From the NCBI RefSeq assembly GCF_001708965.1, contig NZ_LVJW01000006.1, positions 744,001 to 808,000 of the forward strand: a DNA stretch of 64,000 bases. The letters run 5' to 3'. A program made the translations under genes and the position numbers. The notes under the pieces are model-generated. The model was not told where the DNA came from, ran no database searches, and worked only from the letters and a program-made list of their open reading frames with translations. The stretch's first letter is position 1. The number at the start of each line of letters is the position of its first letter. Source of the stretch: Candidatus Thiodiazotropha endoloripes (GTDB lineage Bacteria > Pseudomonadota > Gammaproteobacteria > Chromatiales > Chromatiaceae). Positions 8,801-19,169 of the stretch are shown here, piece after piece.

Positions 8801-8966
8801 CTTCGGGGGATGCCCCCTCGAAGAGGGTCTTGATACTGACCTTGTCCTGCTCCACCACAGGAAACATCTCCAGGGGCATGGCGTACCAGGAGACCAACCC
8901 GGCCATCAGGATGATGACCAGCAACAGGTTGACGATCAACGGATTGCGAATGGAGAAATCAATCAT
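5823..8966 (-). CDS. RND efflux transporter, inner-membrane permease
   Basis: Proton-driven inner-membrane pump of a tripartite efflux system (AcrB/MexB superfamily). At 1047 residues it is the usual size. It begins MIDFSIRNPLIVNLLLVIIL (TM1), followed by a large porter loop. TM4 carries the essential acidic pair in GLIVDDAIIVSENV (about residue 400). A second TM block with FGAIGVIFGHW and LTGIVVNDSLILIDFAKR precedes the C-terminus. The adaptor gene overlaps its start by 8 bases (ATGATTGA), so the two are translationally coupled. No outer-membrane TolC-type gene is adjacent. Substrate is unknown; it resembles the hydrophobe/drug exporters more than the heavy-metal CusA type. Confidence 0.93.
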   Translation of the reverse strand: MIDFSIRNPLIVNLLLVIILMAGLVSWYAMPLEMFPVVEQDKVSIKTLFEGASPEEVERQITLPIEQELDGLADIDVISSTSNESLSNILIELKSGSDVDNFMRKVRTALDQVDDLPSEAEEPELARLETRFPVISVSLYGDISRGELYLLAEQIKDELIQIPGTASVGVAGDREWEIWVVVDPQVLAARGVSLNLISKALRNNLRDLPGGTLKSSGGDIRLRGMGVPPDPQQMAAIVLRNNEMGGQLRLGDLAQVQLRHEEAQTLGRFNGKASVNLTLNKTSQASTIEVAKLVRAYVAERQQSLPAGVQLGLFSDLSVYVKNRLETVKSSGIVGLALVLLALYLMLNFRVAFITALGIPVSFLVAVIALYMLGYSINMVSLFAFLIALGLIVDDAIIVSENVYRHLESGESPTYAATQGTREVYWPVVASTSTTIAAFMPMFAIGGTMGAFISVIPVVVTSSLMGSLLEAFGVLPSHAKEFLRKTKTRKKGRIDWSALNRRYTQLLRKCLDYRYPVAMLSVGVLAIAVTFAATRVPFLLFGHVDVGQFFVNIEAPSTYSIDEASRLADKLEETLMQTIGDDELETLLTNVGVMFIDFHRVRMGSRYIQLIVDLKKQKPKGFIERWISPVVSLKFTREGSRDRSSAEVIDAVRQALQQVPGIQRMSILRAQGGPAGADLEVGVLGESVTQISRSAESIRSFVQRLPGISDARQDMDPGKLEYRYELNERGRRLGLTQTQLADAVRTGFLGLKLSYVSWQDKRIPVRLIYDDELRHDAGALSRLPITLDDGRTVYLGDVADIQEARGFNTINRRNLSRLATVTAEVDAKITTPNQVIEQIKSEFSSLPEGQRIIFLGEKKKAQESMAGMKRAGIIALAVIFFILAALFKSLLDPLVVMFAIPFGAIGVIFGHWLFDFNLQFLSLIGFLALTGIVVNDSLILIDFAKRLRREGWERKEAMVEAGRVRIRPILLTTATTFLGISPLIFFATGQTAFLSPMAVSLGFGLVFATLLILLALPCFYLIADDLRNRVSKRQKSETSQDYVAENP

Positions 8967-10146
8967 CCGCCCTGAGATCCTCTATCTGTACCTCATTTCC
9001 ATCACTCAACACGTCCACGTCCCGCGCCACCAGTTGCTGATTCGGCTGCAGCCCATGCTGCACGATCTGCAGCTCTCCATAGCGCAATCCGGGGATAATC
9101 TCCTGGCGCACCAGATGATTGTCCCTGATCAGAAACACATAGTGCTTACCCTCTTCGCGCAGCAGTGCTGAAGCGGGTACAACCAAGGCGGCCTTTCTCT
9201 CTCTCAATGGCAGTTTGACCTGCCCAAGCTGCCCCGGAATCAGGCCTCTGTTATCAACATGGATGCGTAATGGATGGGTATGGGTCTGACTGTCCGGATC
9301 ATATTGCAGAGCGATCAGCTTCCCGTTTACCTGCTGCTCGTCGATTTCCACAACCAGTTGTTGTCCCAATTCCAGTGCCGCCACCACGTCACCATTGACC
9401 GCTACCCGCAGTTCCAGATCACGGCTATCGATCAGTTCAAGCGCAAGCGTGTTGGCGCTCACATAATCTCCGGCCTCGACCATCACCCGGTTAACCCGAC
9501 CACTGAAGGGGGCCAGCAAACGGGTGCGATCAAGATTGCGCTGTGCACGGCTGTGTGCTGCACGCTGCCGCTCAATCCGCGCTCTATTACTCTGCAGACT
9601 GAAAGCCAGACGAGCCTCTTCAGCCTGTAGATTGATCAGTTGCTGGCGGGAGCTTTCAAGGGTTGAAACCGAAGCCAGTGAACCCTTACCAAGCTTTTCC
9701 AGTCGCTTATACTCCCGCTCAGCCAGACCTCGGTTCTCCCTGGCCAGATCGAGCAGCTTCTGATCACGCTGCAGGGTGGCCCGGGTCTCACTCAGCTGTG
9801 AGGCAGCTTCAGTCAGGGCATCCTGATAGTCCGCATCCTCCAATTGCAGTAACAGACTCTCCGCCTCGACCAACTGCCCAGGCTCCACATGACGCTGTAG
9901 CAATTCGCCGGAGACCTCAAATCTCAATGAAGCAGTCTGACGGGGACGCAGCAACCCGGTATAGGTCACTTCCGGCAGCACATCACGCTGTACCACACGA
10001 GTCACTTCCACCCGGGTAACCGCAGGCTCTTTGATCTCCATATTGGCCTCTGGCCGGGTAGCGATCAGTAGCAGTACGATCAATACGGTGACAATCAGAA
10101 TCGCCAAGCTCAGCAGAAAACGGCGGATAACAGTGGTCAAGCTCAA
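8959..10146 (-). CDS. RND efflux periplasmic adaptor (membrane fusion protein)
   Basis: Periplasmic adaptor linking the pump to an outer-membrane channel. 395 residues. An N-terminal anchor helix (about 8-30) replaces a lipoprotein signal. The first lipoyl half follows (YTGLLRPRQTASLRFEVSGE), then an alpha-hairpin coiled coil around residues 105-210, the second lipoyl half (LLAPFSGRVNRVMVEAGDYV) and beta-barrel domains. Both candidate starts are TTG: 10146, and 10140, which is six bases after GAGGA and so may be the true one. The next ATG would lose the membrane anchor. It is the first gene of the pump operon and divergent from lptD. Confidence 0.9.
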   Translation of the reverse strand: MSLTTVIRRFLLSLAILIVTVLIVLLLIATRPEANMEIKEPAVTRVEVTRVVQRDVLPEVTYTGLLRPRQTASLRFEVSGELLQRHVEPGQLVEAESLLLQLEDADYQDALTEAASQLSETRATLQRDQKLLDLARENRGLAEREYKRLEKLGKGSLASVSTLESSRQQLINLQAEEARLAFSLQSNRARIERQRAAHSRAQRNLDRTRLLAPFSGRVNRVMVEAGDYVSANTLALELIDSRDLELRVAVNGDVVAALELGQQLVVEIDEQQVNGKLIALQYDPDSQTHTHPLRIHVDNRGLIPGQLGQVKLPLRERKAALVVPASALLREEGKHYVFLIRDNHLVRQEIIPGLRYGELQIVQHGLQPNQQLVARDVDVLSDGNEVQIEDLRADD

Positions 10147-10469
10147 TCCTCATGGTGCGAAGAATTTGATGTCCGGCAGATTCTATGCGAATTTATCCCG
10201 GCCTGCGTGATGATTTATCAATCGCGAACCTGTCGACCGGTGCGGTTGTCACAAAAATCAGATTTGCAGTCAACGGCAGGCTTTAACCTGAATCCACAGG
10301 GTCAGGTGTAATACCACTTGCGAGTCGTAACGGTTTGCCCTATTTACCCCACAGTGCAAATCGAGAGCATAGTGCAACAGGCCACGCCATAATCGTCAAA
10401 CAGTATGAAACACCGCACCGACAAAGGTTCCCCAGGCAGCAGCTGCACTAGGCAGACACCTCCTCAATA
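10147..10469. other. Divergent promoter region between the RND operon and lptD
   Basis: 323 bases with no gene. It must contain both promoters, but I could not identify a confident sigma-70 pair, terminator or repeat. Confidence 0.5.
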
Positions 10470-12761
10470 ATGTCCACCGGCAGATACGATTGCAAAACAG
10501 ACAGAGGGCCAAGCGAAGCTTTTAGTATGGCCTGCTGGTTCAGCCTGTCACTACTCTGGCCTTTCGTTGTCAACGCCGCTGATCCCTCCAGACTGGACCA
10601 AGGAATCAATTGGCACGCCTGCTCAGTCGACGTCCCGCAACATAGCGATGTGGTACCGCAACGACCCGTCCCGCAACAGCCAATACAACTGACCGCCGAC
10701 CAGATCAGCCACGATCAGAATTCGGCGCAGACAGAATTAAGTGGCGCGGTAAAACTATGGCGGCTCGATGGCTATGCGGAAGCTGACCGATTGACCTATT
10801 TCGAGGCACGTCGTGCTGCAGAGCTGTTCGGCAACCTGTTCGTCCAGCAGCCAGGCCTTCGCTTCAGCGCCGACCAGGGTTTTCTTGAGTTGGACAATCA
10901 GCGTGGTTGGCTTGATCAGGTCGAGTTCCGACTGACTGCCGCCAATGCCCGGGGTGCGGCAAGTAGAGTCGAACTGCTCAACAAGCAGCAATCGACCTAT
11001 CAGGGAGTTACTTACACTACCTGCCCCCCCGGTAAAAACGACTGGAGTCTCGCCGCAGCAGACCTGGAGATCGATATGCAGGAAGGCTGGGGCAGCGCCA
11101 CACATGCCAGGCTGAGACTCGGCCGTGTGCCGATACTCTACCTGCCCTATTTCACCTTTCCTGTGGATGATCGTAGAAAAACCGGTTTCCTGATCCCCTC
11201 GGCTGGCTCTTCCAACCGACGGGGCACAGAGCTCTCCACCCCATACTATTTCAATCTGGCACCCAACTACGATGCCACCCTGACCCCCCGCTGGATGAGT
11301 AAACGGGGACTCATGATGGGGGCTGAGTTTCGCTACCTTGGTAGTCGGCAACGGGCAGAGATCAGTGGTGAGTATCTACCCAACGACCAGCTTGAGAGTC
11401 CGGACCACGGAGAAGAGCGACGCGCCTTACGCTTCTACCATGTCAGTCGACCGATCAAGGGCATGACCACCCGCATCGAAACCGATGCGGTGAGTGACAG
11501 TAACTATCTGGATGACTTCGGCACCGGCCTGGCGATCACCAGCACGCGTAATCTGGAACGGGTAGGCGAGATCCGCTATCGCCTTGGCAACTGGCAATTG
11601 CTCGGTAGAGTACAGAGTTTTCAGACCATCGATGAGACCCTGAGTGAGAGCAGCCGCCCCTATCGCCGACTGCCACAACTGCATACCAGCTACCGCAGCT
11701 ATGACAACCCATTTGGTATCAATCTTGGTTTTCGCGGCGAATACACCCACTTCAAACACGATACGCTGAGCAACGGTGAGCGTCTGATTCTACGCCCCAG
11801 CATCAGTCTGCCCATGCGCCGCAGCTGGGGCCATCTGACACCCAACCTGAGCCTCAACTACGCCGCTTACGATCTGCAGCTTGACGATTCCGCTGAAGAG
11901 AGCAAACCGGACTATTTCGTACCGGCCTTCAGTCTCGACAGCGGGCTGGTGTTCGAACGCGAGACCTCCTGGTTCGGCCACAACGCCTACCAGACGTTGG
12001 AACCCAGGCTCTACTATCTGTATGCCGAGCATGATGATCAATCGGACATCCCGGATTTCGACACCGCCGACCTGGACCTGAAGTTCTCCAATCTTTTCAA
12101 ACAGAACCGGTTTACCGGCAGTGACCGTTTTGGTGATGCCAACCAGCTCGCCTTCGGTCTGACCACCCGCTGGTTCCAGGCCGATAACGGTCTGGAACGA
12201 TTACGCGCCAGTATCGGTCAGATCTACTATGCCGAAGACCGGGAGGTGCAGCTGAGCGGTTCAACTGAGGAAGACCCGTCATCAGCGGTTGTGGCAGAAT
12301 TGGCAGCCCGCTTCGGCTCAGCCTGGCAGACCAGCCTGAGCCTGCGCAGAAATCCTCACCTGGAAGAGGATAATATCGACAAGGGCCGCTTCACCCTGCG
12401 CTACCGTACGGCAGCCCATCAGCTGTTCAATGTCGATTACAATTTCAAGCGGAATTCGATCGAGGATCTGGATGTTTCGGTCTACTGGCCCTTTGGCCAG
12501 CAACTCAGTGTGTTCGGAAAATGGAAGCACTCATACCTTTATGACAGGAATATGAATAGAATAGTGGGTTTCGAGTATGGTGGCCGCTGCTGCTGGAAAC
12601 TCAGAACCTTTTACCAGCGCTATGTGGCCAATGAGGATAAAGATGAAGATGAGGAGTCGCGATTTATGCTGCAACTTGAGTTGCGGGGTCTCGGTTCACT
12701 GGGTCAGCAAGCTGACCGGGAACTGGAGCAGTCCATCTATGGTTACCAGCCTGAGCGATAG
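10470..12761 (+). CDS. lptD: LPS-assembly protein LptD (OstA/Imp)
   Basis: Outer-membrane barrel that, with LptE, inserts lipopolysaccharide into the outer leaflet. 763 residues, normal for the family. A signal peptide (hydrophobic stretch about 20-36, ending VNA) is followed by the OstA jellyroll (about 70-200) and then a large barrel. The disulfide cysteines of the family are present: C51 near the mature N-terminus, C185 in TTCPPG, and the adjacent pair C707-C708 in GGRCCWKL. The ATG at 10470 gives a signal peptide with a basic n-region. An ATG at 10527 is possible but leaves no positive charge. surA follows after two bases. Confidence 0.96.
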   Translation: MSTGRYDCKTDRGPSEAFSMACWFSLSLLWPFVVNAADPSRLDQGINWHACSVDVPQHSDVVPQRPVPQQPIQLTADQISHDQNSAQTELSGAVKLWRLDGYAEADRLTYFEARRAAELFGNLFVQQPGLRFSADQGFLELDNQRGWLDQVEFRLTAANARGAASRVELLNKQQSTYQGVTYTTCPPGKNDWSLAAADLEIDMQEGWGSATHARLRLGRVPILYLPYFTFPVDDRRKTGFLIPSAGSSNRRGTELSTPYYFNLAPNYDATLTPRWMSKRGLMMGAEFRYLGSRQRAEISGEYLPNDQLESPDHGEERRALRFYHVSRPIKGMTTRIETDAVSDSNYLDDFGTGLAITSTRNLERVGEIRYRLGNWQLLGRVQSFQTIDETLSESSRPYRRLPQLHTSYRSYDNPFGINLGFRGEYTHFKHDTLSNGERLILRPSISLPMRRSWGHLTPNLSLNYAAYDLQLDDSAEESKPDYFVPAFSLDSGLVFERETSWFGHNAYQTLEPRLYYLYAEHDDQSDIPDFDTADLDLKFSNLFKQNRFTGSDRFGDANQLAFGLTTRWFQADNGLERLRASIGQIYYAEDREVQLSGSTEEDPSSAVVAELAARFGSAWQTSLSLRRNPHLEEDNIDKGRFTLRYRTAAHQLFNVDYNFKRNSIEDLDVSVYWPFGQQLSVFGKWKHSYLYDRNMNRIVGFEYGGRCCWKLRTFYQRYVANEDKDEDEESRFMLQLELRGLGSLGQQADRELEQSIYGYQPER

Positions 12762-12763
12762 TC

Positions 12764-14074
12764 ATGTCTGAGCGATTCTCAACCAGCTCACTGCTTCTGC
12801 TGCTCTGCCTGCTGCTCTTCAGCACCATTTCACCGGCGGCGGTGAAAGAGCTCGATTACATCGTGGCGATTGTCAACGACGATGTCATTGCGAAAAGCGA
12901 ACTTGACAATAAAACCCGGGAGATGCTGGCCCAGATGTCGCAAAAGCGGAACAACCTGCCGCCGATGAAGATCATCCAGGAACAGATCCTGGAGCGCATG
13001 ATCGCCAAGCGCCTGCAACTGCAGGCTGCCAATCGACTGGGATTGAGCGTGGATGACGCCACGGTCACCAAGGCGATCGCCAATATTGCCGAAACCAACA
13101 ACATCACCCTGCTGCAACTTCGCGAGACCCTGGAAGCGGACGGCATCCGTTTCCCCCTGTTCAGGGAGCAGTTGCGGGAGGATATCCTGATCAACCGCCT
13201 GAAGCAGAAAGAGGTGATCAACCGAATTGTCATCACCGAACAGGACATCAAGAATTTTCTTGCCCGGGAGATGGGCTCAAGCCGCCAGCGAACCGCAGTA
13301 CGCCTGCTGCATATCCTGATCGCAACGCCGGAAGGAGCCTCACCCCAGGATGTACAAGCCGCAAAAAAGCGGGCAATGGAGATCCATCAGGAGCTACTTG
13401 AGGGTGGTGATTTCAGTGAACTGGCGATACGCCACTCGGATGGTCGCCAGGCCCTGGAGGGGGGTGATCTGGGCTGGGTTGAGACCTCAAGAATACCCAG
13501 CCTGTTCACCAGTGTGGTGGATGAGATGGAGGCGGACACTATCAGTACCCCGATCCGCAACGCCTCTGGCTTCCATATCGTCAAACTGGCCGAAGTGAAA
13601 GGCGGCCAGAAAATGATCATAAACCAGACCCACGCCCGTCATATTCTGATCAACACCAATGAGATCGTCTCCGATGATGAAGCTCGCCAGCGACTGGAAA
13701 CCCTGCGGACACGCATCATCAATGGGGATGGCTTTGAGACCCTCGCCAGATCACACTCTGACGACAAGGCCTCCGCCATCAAAGGCGGCGACCTGGGCTG
13801 GACCAGCCCGGGAGATCTGGTGCCCCAGTTTGAGGAACAGATGAATGCGATGGCGATCGATCAGATCAGCCAGCCCTTTAAAACCCAGTTTGGCTGGCAT
13901 ATCGTACAACCTCTGGAACGCCGTCAGCACGACAGTACCGAAGAGGTGCTGAAGAACAAGGCACGGCAGGAAATTCAGAAGCAGAAATCGGAAGAAGCGA
14001 TTGAGTTGTGGCTGCGTCGCCTGCGTGACGAAGCTTATGTTGAAGTACTATTGGAAGAGTTGAGTCCCCCTTGA
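12764..14074 (+). CDS. surA: Periplasmic chaperone / peptidyl-prolyl isomerase SurA
   Basis: Escorts unfolded outer-membrane proteins to the BAM complex. 436 residues. Signal peptide to about residue 25 (FSTISPAA), then the SurA N-terminal chaperone domain (about 28-170). Two parvulin domains follow (about 186-280 and 295-390), each with the HIL...GGDLGW hallmarks, and then a C-terminal helix. The start is two bases after the lptD stop without a clear Shine-Dalgarno, suggesting coupling. LptD itself is a known SurA client. Confidence 0.97.
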   Translation: MSERFSTSSLLLLLCLLLFSTISPAAVKELDYIVAIVNDDVIAKSELDNKTREMLAQMSQKRNNLPPMKIIQEQILERMIAKRLQLQAANRLGLSVDDATVTKAIANIAETNNITLLQLRETLEADGIRFPLFREQLREDILINRLKQKEVINRIVITEQDIKNFLAREMGSSRQRTAVRLLHILIATPEGASPQDVQAAKKRAMEIHQELLEGGDFSELAIRHSDGRQALEGGDLGWVETSRIPSLFTSVVDEMEADTISTPIRNASGFHIVKLAEVKGGQKMIINQTHARHILINTNEIVSDDEARQRLETLRTRIINGDGFETLARSHSDDKASAIKGGDLGWTSPGDLVPQFEEQMNAMAIDQISQPFKTQFGWHIVQPLERRQHDSTEEVLKNKARQEIQKQKSEEAIELWLRRLRDEAYVEVLLEELSPP

Positions 14075-15069
14075 TAACACGTCTTGCACTTACCCCTGGA
14101 GAACCAGCCGGGATCGGCCCTGATATCTGCGTCATGCTTGCCCAGCGCCCCTACCCGGAAACTGAAATCGTTGTCGTCGCGGATCCAGCGCTTTTGCAGC
14201 TAAGAGCTGAGCGTCTGGGCTTTCCGTTGGAAATGCATCCCTTTGATGCCAGTCGGCCGCCCACCCCTCTGCCGCCAGGCCATCTACGCTATCTGCCGGT
14301 GGCCTTACACAACGAAGTCAGCTGCGGCAAACTCAATCCGGCCAATGCACCCTATGTGGTCGAAACCCTGAAACAGGCCACCGAAGGCTGTCTGGAAGGC
14401 CGCTTCAACGGCATGGTGACCGGACCGGTACACAAAGGTGTGATCAACGATGCCGGCCTATCGTTTACCGGCCATACCGAATATCTCTCAGGCCTGTGTG
14501 ACAATGCCCACCCGGTGATGATGCTGGCAACACCGGAGCTTCGCGTGGCCCTGGCAACCACCCATCTCCCCCTACGGGAGGTCAGTGATGCAATCACCAA
14601 GGATCGCTTGCGCAAGGTCGCCACGATTCTGCATAACGATCTGCAGAGTTGCTTCGGTCTCAAACAGCCCCGCATCATGGTCTGTGGTCTCAATCCGCAT
14701 GCCGGGGAGCAGGGCCATCTTGGCCGGGAAGAGATCGAGGTCATCGAGCCGGTTCTGGCAGAACTCAACAGCCAGGGTATGCAGCTGATCGGCCCGATGC
14801 CCGCCGATACCCTGTTCACCCCGATCCATCTGCAACAGGCTGATGCGGTGCTGGCAATGTTTCATGATCAGGGTCTGCCGGTTCTCAAACATTTGGGTTT
14901 CGGCCAGGCGGTGAATATCACCCTTGGACTGCCGATCGTCCGAACCTCTGTGGATCACGGCACCGCTCTGCCACTGGCAGGCACCGACCAGGCCGACCTG
15001 GGCAGCCTGATCTATGCGGTGAAAGTTGCCGACACCATGGCCCGCAGCCGGCTTCAAGCGAAAAGTTAG
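14071..15069 (+). CDS. pdxA: 4-hydroxythreonine-4-phosphate dehydrogenase
   Basis: NAD-dependent enzyme of de novo pyridoxal phosphate synthesis, cytosolic. 332 residues. Motifs: [33 protein letters not shown] (metal His), [28 protein letters not shown] (metal His) and RTSVDHGTA (metal His). The start is TTG at 14071, overlapping the surA stop as TTGA, so translation is probably coupled. lptD-surA-pdxA is the conserved order; the usual next gene, ksgA, is absent here. Confidence 0.96.
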   Translation: MITRLALTPGEPAGIGPDICVMLAQRPYPETEIVVVADPALLQLRAERLGFPLEMHPFDASRPPTPLPPGHLRYLPVALHNEVSCGKLNPANAPYVVETLKQATEGCLEGRFNGMVTGPVHKGVINDAGLSFTGHTEYLSGLCDNAHPVMMLATPELRVALATTHLPLREVSDAITKDRLRKVATILHNDLQSCFGLKQPRIMVCGLNPHAGEQGHLGREEIEVIEPVLAELNSQGMQLIGPMPADTLFTPIHLQQADAVLAMFHDQGLPVLKHLGFGQAVNITLGLPIVRTSVDHGTALPLAGTDQADLGSLIYAVKVADTMARSRLQAKS

Positions 15070-15071
15070 AG

Positions 15072-15091
15072 CTGTTTTCAGCAGAAAACAG
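15072..15091. terminator. Weak hairpin after pdxA
   Basis: CTGTTTTC and GAAAACAG form a perfect 8-bp stem with loop AGCA immediately after the pdxA stop codon. It has low GC content and no T-run, so termination may be partial or Rho-assisted. Confidence 0.45.
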
Positions 15092-15149
15092 TCCGCTAAG
15101 GAACGCAAAAAAACGCAACCAGCAGCGTTCATTTGCAGACTAAGAAGGT

Positions 15150-16484
15150 CTACTCGCCTGCAATCATCATGTTATCGATCAGCCAGGAGCCGGTCTGTAC
15201 GCTGCTACGGGTCTCGATGTCACTGCCCACTTCCTGCAGTCCGAGAAACATCTCTTTCATATTGCCGGCGATGGTGATCTCTTCCACCGGAAACTGAATC
15301 TCACCGTTTTCAATCCAGAAACCGGTAACACCGCGGGAGTAGTCACCGGTAACCATGTTGACTCCCTGCCCCATCAGTTCAGTCACCAGCAGTCCTCGTT
15401 GCATACTCTTCAGCAGCCCCTCTTTGTCCTGATCACCGCTGCTGATGCGCAGGTTTCTCACCCCACCCCCGTTACCGGTGGTCTGCATACCAAGCTTTCG
15501 TGCGGCATAGCTGTCCAGCACATAACTGGTCAGTACCCCATCCTGGATAAAATCCTTGCGACTGGTCGCCACACCTTCACTGTCGTAGGCTGAACTGGCC
15601 AGCCCTCCTGAAAGCAGCGGATCTTCATGGATGTTGATGAAGGCGGGAAACACCGGTTTTCCCAACTGGTCCAGTAGAAAGCTGGCCTTGCGATAGAGGG
15701 AGGATCCACGGATCGCGCCGACAAAACTGCGTAGCAGACCCACCGCCACGTCAGACTGGAACAGCACTGGCGCCTGCTGGGTCTTGATCCGGCGGCCGTT
15801 GAGGCGGGCCACGGTTCTTTTGGCGGCCATCTCACCCACGGACTCAGCACTATCCAGCTGCCCACCCTTGCGCGCCAGGGTATACCAGTAATCCCGCTGC
15901 ATACTCTCCCCCTCCTTGCCCAGTACCGCACAACTCAGGCTGTGGCGTGAGGAGGGATAACCGCCAATGAATCCATGGGTGTTGCCGTAGACCTGCAGTC
16001 CATTGTGCGAGTTCAGCGTGGCTCCCTCAGAATTGAAGATCCGATCATCGGTCTCCCGGGCCGCTGTCTCACAGCGAATCGCCAGCTCGATCGCCTCCTC
16101 CACACTCTGGTTCCAGGGATGATAGAGATCGAGATCGGGCAACTCGGTAGCCATCAATGATGAGTCAGCCAAACCGGAACAATCATCTTCCGAGGTATAG
16201 CGGGCAAAGTTGCAGGCCGCCTCCACCGTCTCTTTGATCGCCTGAGGTGACAGGTCCGATGTACTGGCAGAACCTTTCCGATGACCGAAATAGACAGTCA
16301 CGCCCAAACCGTTGTCCCGGGTGTGTTCAATGGTCTCTGTCTCACCGAGACGTACCGTTACCGACAGTCCTGCATCACTGCTGACTGCGGCTTCAGCGGC
16401 ACTGGCACCCTGTCGTTTGGCCTCTTGCAGCAGCTCTTCCACCGACTCTTGCAGATCAAGCTGCCTCGATTTCATATCGCTCAC
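15150..16484 (-). CDS. pmbA: TldE/PmbA protease subunit
   Basis: Partner of TldD in a heterodimeric metalloprotease that processes peptide precursors and, in E. coli, degrades CcdA. 444 residues. PmbA/TldE features include [56 protein letters not shown] and [24 protein letters not shown]. As expected for this subunit it lacks the HExxxH motif. The likely start is GTG at 16484, overlapping the tldD stop as GTGA with GGAGG upstream. ATG 16475 is an alternative three codons in. It is convergent with pdxA. Confidence 0.95.
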   Translation of the reverse strand: MSDMKSRQLDLQESVEELLQEAKRQGASAAEAAVSSDAGLSVTVRLGETETIEHTRDNGLGVTVYFGHRKGSASTSDLSPQAIKETVEAACNFARYTSEDDCSGLADSSLMATELPDLDLYHPWNQSVEEAIELAIRCETAARETDDRIFNSEGATLNSHNGLQVYGNTHGFIGGYPSSRHSLSCAVLGKEGESMQRDYWYTLARKGGQLDSAESVGEMAAKRTVARLNGRRIKTQQAPVLFQSDVAVGLLRSFVGAIRGSSLYRKASFLLDQLGKPVFPAFINIHEDPLLSGGLASSAYDSEGVATSRKDFIQDGVLTSYVLDSYAARKLGMQTTGNGGGVRNLRISSGDQDKEGLLKSMQRGLLVTELMGQGVNMVTGDYSRGVTGFWIENGEIQFPVEEITIAGNMKEMFLGLQEVGSDIETRSSVQTGSWLIDNMMIAGE

Positions 16485-17923
16485 TGCTCGGTTCCTCCGA
16501 CGGTCAACTCATCCAGCTTCAGCGTCGGCTGACCGACACCCACGGGTACGCTCTGCCCCTCTTTGCCACATACCCCGACACCCTTGTCCAGCTTCAAGTC
16601 ATCCCCGACCATGCTGATCCGGCTCATCGCTTCCGGGCCGTTGCCGATCAGGGTCGCCCCCTTCACCGGACGTGTCACCTTGCCGTTCTCGATCAGGTAG
16701 GCCTCACTGGCGGAGAAGACAAACTTTCCAGAGGTGATATCCACCTGGCCACCACCAAAATTAACCGCATACAGGCCCCGCTCCACAGAAGCGATGATCT
16801 CTTCAGGATTGTGTTCACCAGCCAGCATGTAGGTATTGGTCATGCGCGGCATCGGCAGATGAGCATACGACTCGCGCCGTCCATTGCCGGTTGAGGCGGT
16901 ATTCATCAGGCGGGCATTGTGCTTATCCTGCATATAGCCTTTCAGAATGCCGTTTTCGATCAACACGGTATTCTGACTCGGCGTACCTTCATCATCGATA
17001 TTCAGGGAACCCCGACGCCCGGGCAGGGTGCCATCATCAACGACTGTGCAGCAACTGGATGCTACCTGCTCACCGATACGCCCACTGAAGGCTGAGGTGC
17101 CTTTGCGGTTGAAATCCCCCTCCAGGCCATGGCCGACCGCTTCATGCAACAGCACACCTGGCCAGCCCGGACCCAGTACCACCGGCATGGTTCCAGCGGG
17201 CGCATCCACCGCATCGAGGTTGACCAACGCCTGCCGCACCGCCTCTCTGGCATATTCGAGACCACGGGACTCCTGGATGAAATAACCAAGACTCTCCCGC
17301 GCGCCTCCGCCACTACTGCCCTGCTCCCGACGTCCGTTCTGCTCAGCGATGACATGTACATTCAGGCGGACCAGCGGCCTGACATCGGCACTCAGGGTAC
17401 CGTCAATGGCTGCCACCAGGATGATATCCTGTGCCGCGACCAGACTGACGATCACCTGCTTGACTCTTGGATCCTGTTTACGCGCCTCCCGGTCCAGAGC
17501 CTGCAGCAACTCGACTTTCTCCGATTCGTTCAGGCTGGGCAGGGGATTCAGCGGCGCATAGAGTTGTTTGGCGATTGGGGATCCGGCGATCTGCACACTC
17601 TGATTGCCACCACTGCGGGTTATCGCACGAGCGGCCCGGGCCGCCTCCTGCAGGGTGGGTAACTGCAGCTCATCCGAGTAGGCAAACCCGGTCTTCTCAC
17701 CACTGATCACCCGGATACCGGCACCCTGTTCGATATTGTGCGCCCCCTCCTTGATGATGCCATCCTCCAAAACCCAGGATTCAAGCCTGCTGGATTGAAA
17801 ATAGAGATCCGCGGCATCCACTCCCTGCCCGGTCAATTCACCCAGCATTCTGTCCAGGTCGCTTTCACCCAGCCCCACTGGGGCGAGAATATTTTGTTGT
17901 GCTATTTGAATCAGATCTGACAT
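16481..17923 (-). CDS. tldD: TldD metalloprotease catalytic subunit
   Basis: Zinc-dependent catalytic subunit of the TldD/TldE protease. It carries the active-site motif HEAVGH in [18 protein letters not shown]. From ATG 17923 ([10 protein letters not shown], with GGAA eight bases upstream) it is 480 residues, like E. coli TldD (about 481). A TTG five codons earlier is less likely. Other family blocks: [54 protein letters not shown] and [20 protein letters not shown]. Coupled to pmbA by overlap. The yjgA/darP gene that often lies nearby is not present. Confidence 0.96.
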   Translation of the reverse strand: MSDLIQIAQQNILAPVGLGESDLDRMLGELTGQGVDAADLYFQSSRLESWVLEDGIIKEGAHNIEQGAGIRVISGEKTGFAYSDELQLPTLQEAARAARAITRSGGNQSVQIAGSPIAKQLYAPLNPLPSLNESEKVELLQALDREARKQDPRVKQVIVSLVAAQDIILVAAIDGTLSADVRPLVRLNVHVIAEQNGRREQGSSGGGARESLGYFIQESRGLEYAREAVRQALVNLDAVDAPAGTMPVVLGPGWPGVLLHEAVGHGLEGDFNRKGTSAFSGRIGEQVASSCCTVVDDGTLPGRRGSLNIDDEGTPSQNTVLIENGILKGYMQDKHNARLMNTASTGNGRRESYAHLPMPRMTNTYMLAGEHNPEEIIASVERGLYAVNFGGGQVDITSGKFVFSASEAYLIENGKVTRPVKGATLIGNGPEAMSRISMVGDDLKLDKGVGVCGKEGQSVPVGVGQPTLKLDELTVGGTEQ

Positions 17924-17950
17924 GTTGTTTCCAGCCAATCGGCTGTTTTT

Positions 17951-17979
17951 GGGCCTGTTAACAAGATTCCAATCAGCCC
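17951..17979 (+). repeat. Dispersed intergenic repeat A, diverged copy upstream of tldD
   Basis: GGGCCTGTTAACAAGATTCC then AATCAGCCC. It matches the repeat A core closely over its first half, within the spacer between the amidase gene and tldD. A small stem (GAGCGA/TCGCTC, 18014-18029) lies nearby. Confidence 0.65.
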
Positions 17980-18123
17980 TGCCGGGACTCTTTCTTGTCC
18001 CGCAAGGCGGAGTGAGCGAGGTGTCGCTCGACAGAAACGAATGATATCGCAGCTGAGCAATAAAATAGCCCCAGCCCCACGCAGTTTTATTCGGGGTAGT
18101 CGATAGTGCTTGGCATCCAATGC

Positions 18124-18948
18124 TTAATAGAGCTGCCTGTGATCGATCGTCGGAAAGGTGCGCCTGATGGTCTTCTGATAGTCCGTATCAAGTTCGACAC
18201 TCACATAGCCGGTACCTCTCGGCACCTGGCTGAGTACTGTTCCCCAGGGATCGACAATCATACTGTGGCCATGGGTCTCACGACCACTGATGTGGTATCC
18301 CCCTTGTGCAGCCGCAATCACAAACGCAAGATTTTCGATCGCCCGCGCTCTTACCAGGGTTTTCCAGTGAGCCTTTCCGGTCATCGCGGTAAATGAGGAG
18401 GGTACCGCAAACAGTTCCGCACCCTGTTCCAGCAGCCTGCGAAACAGCTCGGGAAAACGCAGATCGTAGCAAACCGCAATACCCAGCTTGCCAAACGGCG
18501 TGTCCAAGACCACCGGCTGGTTACCGGACTCGATGGTACTGGACTCCACATAGCGTTCATCGGTTTCAACCAGATGGACATCAAACAGATGAATTTTATC
18601 GTAACGCGCAACCCGACGACCCTGATCATCCATTACCAGACAGGCAGCCCGGACTTTACCGCCCTGACTGGCACGCAAGGGGATTGTACCCCCCACCAAC
18701 CAGACACCATAGCGCTTTGCCATCTGGCTGAGAAAACCCTGCAACGGTCCATCTTCCGGCTCTTCGCAGAGTGTCAGCATATCCCGGTCATGCTCCCCCT
18801 TGAAGGCAAAATTCTCAGGCAACACCACCAGGCCCGCACCACTTTCACTTGCCTCGCCAATCAGCCGTTCCGCCTCCAGAAGATTGGCACTGACATGGGG
18901 ACTTGACGCCATCTGGATGGCAGCAACTTGATTTTTCTTACCACTCAT
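18124..18948 (-). CDS. Nitrilase-superfamily amidase (NIT1/deaminated-glutathione amidase type)
   Basis: Carbon-nitrogen hydrolase of the Nit family, probably clearing deaminated glutathione made by transaminase side reactions. 274 residues, normal for the family. The catalytic triad is E45 (VVLPENFA), K118 (RYDKIHLFD) and C160 ([15 protein letters not shown]). The surrounding motifs are those of Nit1/YbeM rather than true nitrilases. It lies between yhdP and tldD on the same strand, a common gammaproteobacterial order. Confidence 0.88.
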   Translation of the reverse strand: MSGKKNQVAAIQMASSPHVSANLLEAERLIGEASESGAGLVVLPENFAFKGEHDRDMLTLCEEPEDGPLQGFLSQMAKRYGVWLVGGTIPLRASQGGKVRAACLVMDDQGRRVARYDKIHLFDVHLVETDERYVESSTIESGNQPVVLDTPFGKLGIAVCYDLRFPELFRRLLEQGAELFAVPSSFTAMTGKAHWKTLVRARAIENLAFVIAAAQGGYHISGRETHGHSMIVDPWGTVLSQVPRGTGYVSVELDTDYQKTIRRTFPTIDHRQLY

Positions 18949-19169
18949 AATTCAATCTAATCTGTTTAAACTCAGCCAACGTCGGACCATTCAAGCAATC
19001 AATCCGGACCGGTCGTTTGTTATTTCATCGGATCCCGGCAAACAGATCTGCCTGCTGAAAATCCCGTTATAGCCAGCAGCATAGCACTATGCAACATCCA
19101 ACTGCCACTCAGGACAGGCCAACACATCGATCAAGCGTCTGTACCTCTTCATCCCAGGGAGTGTAAATC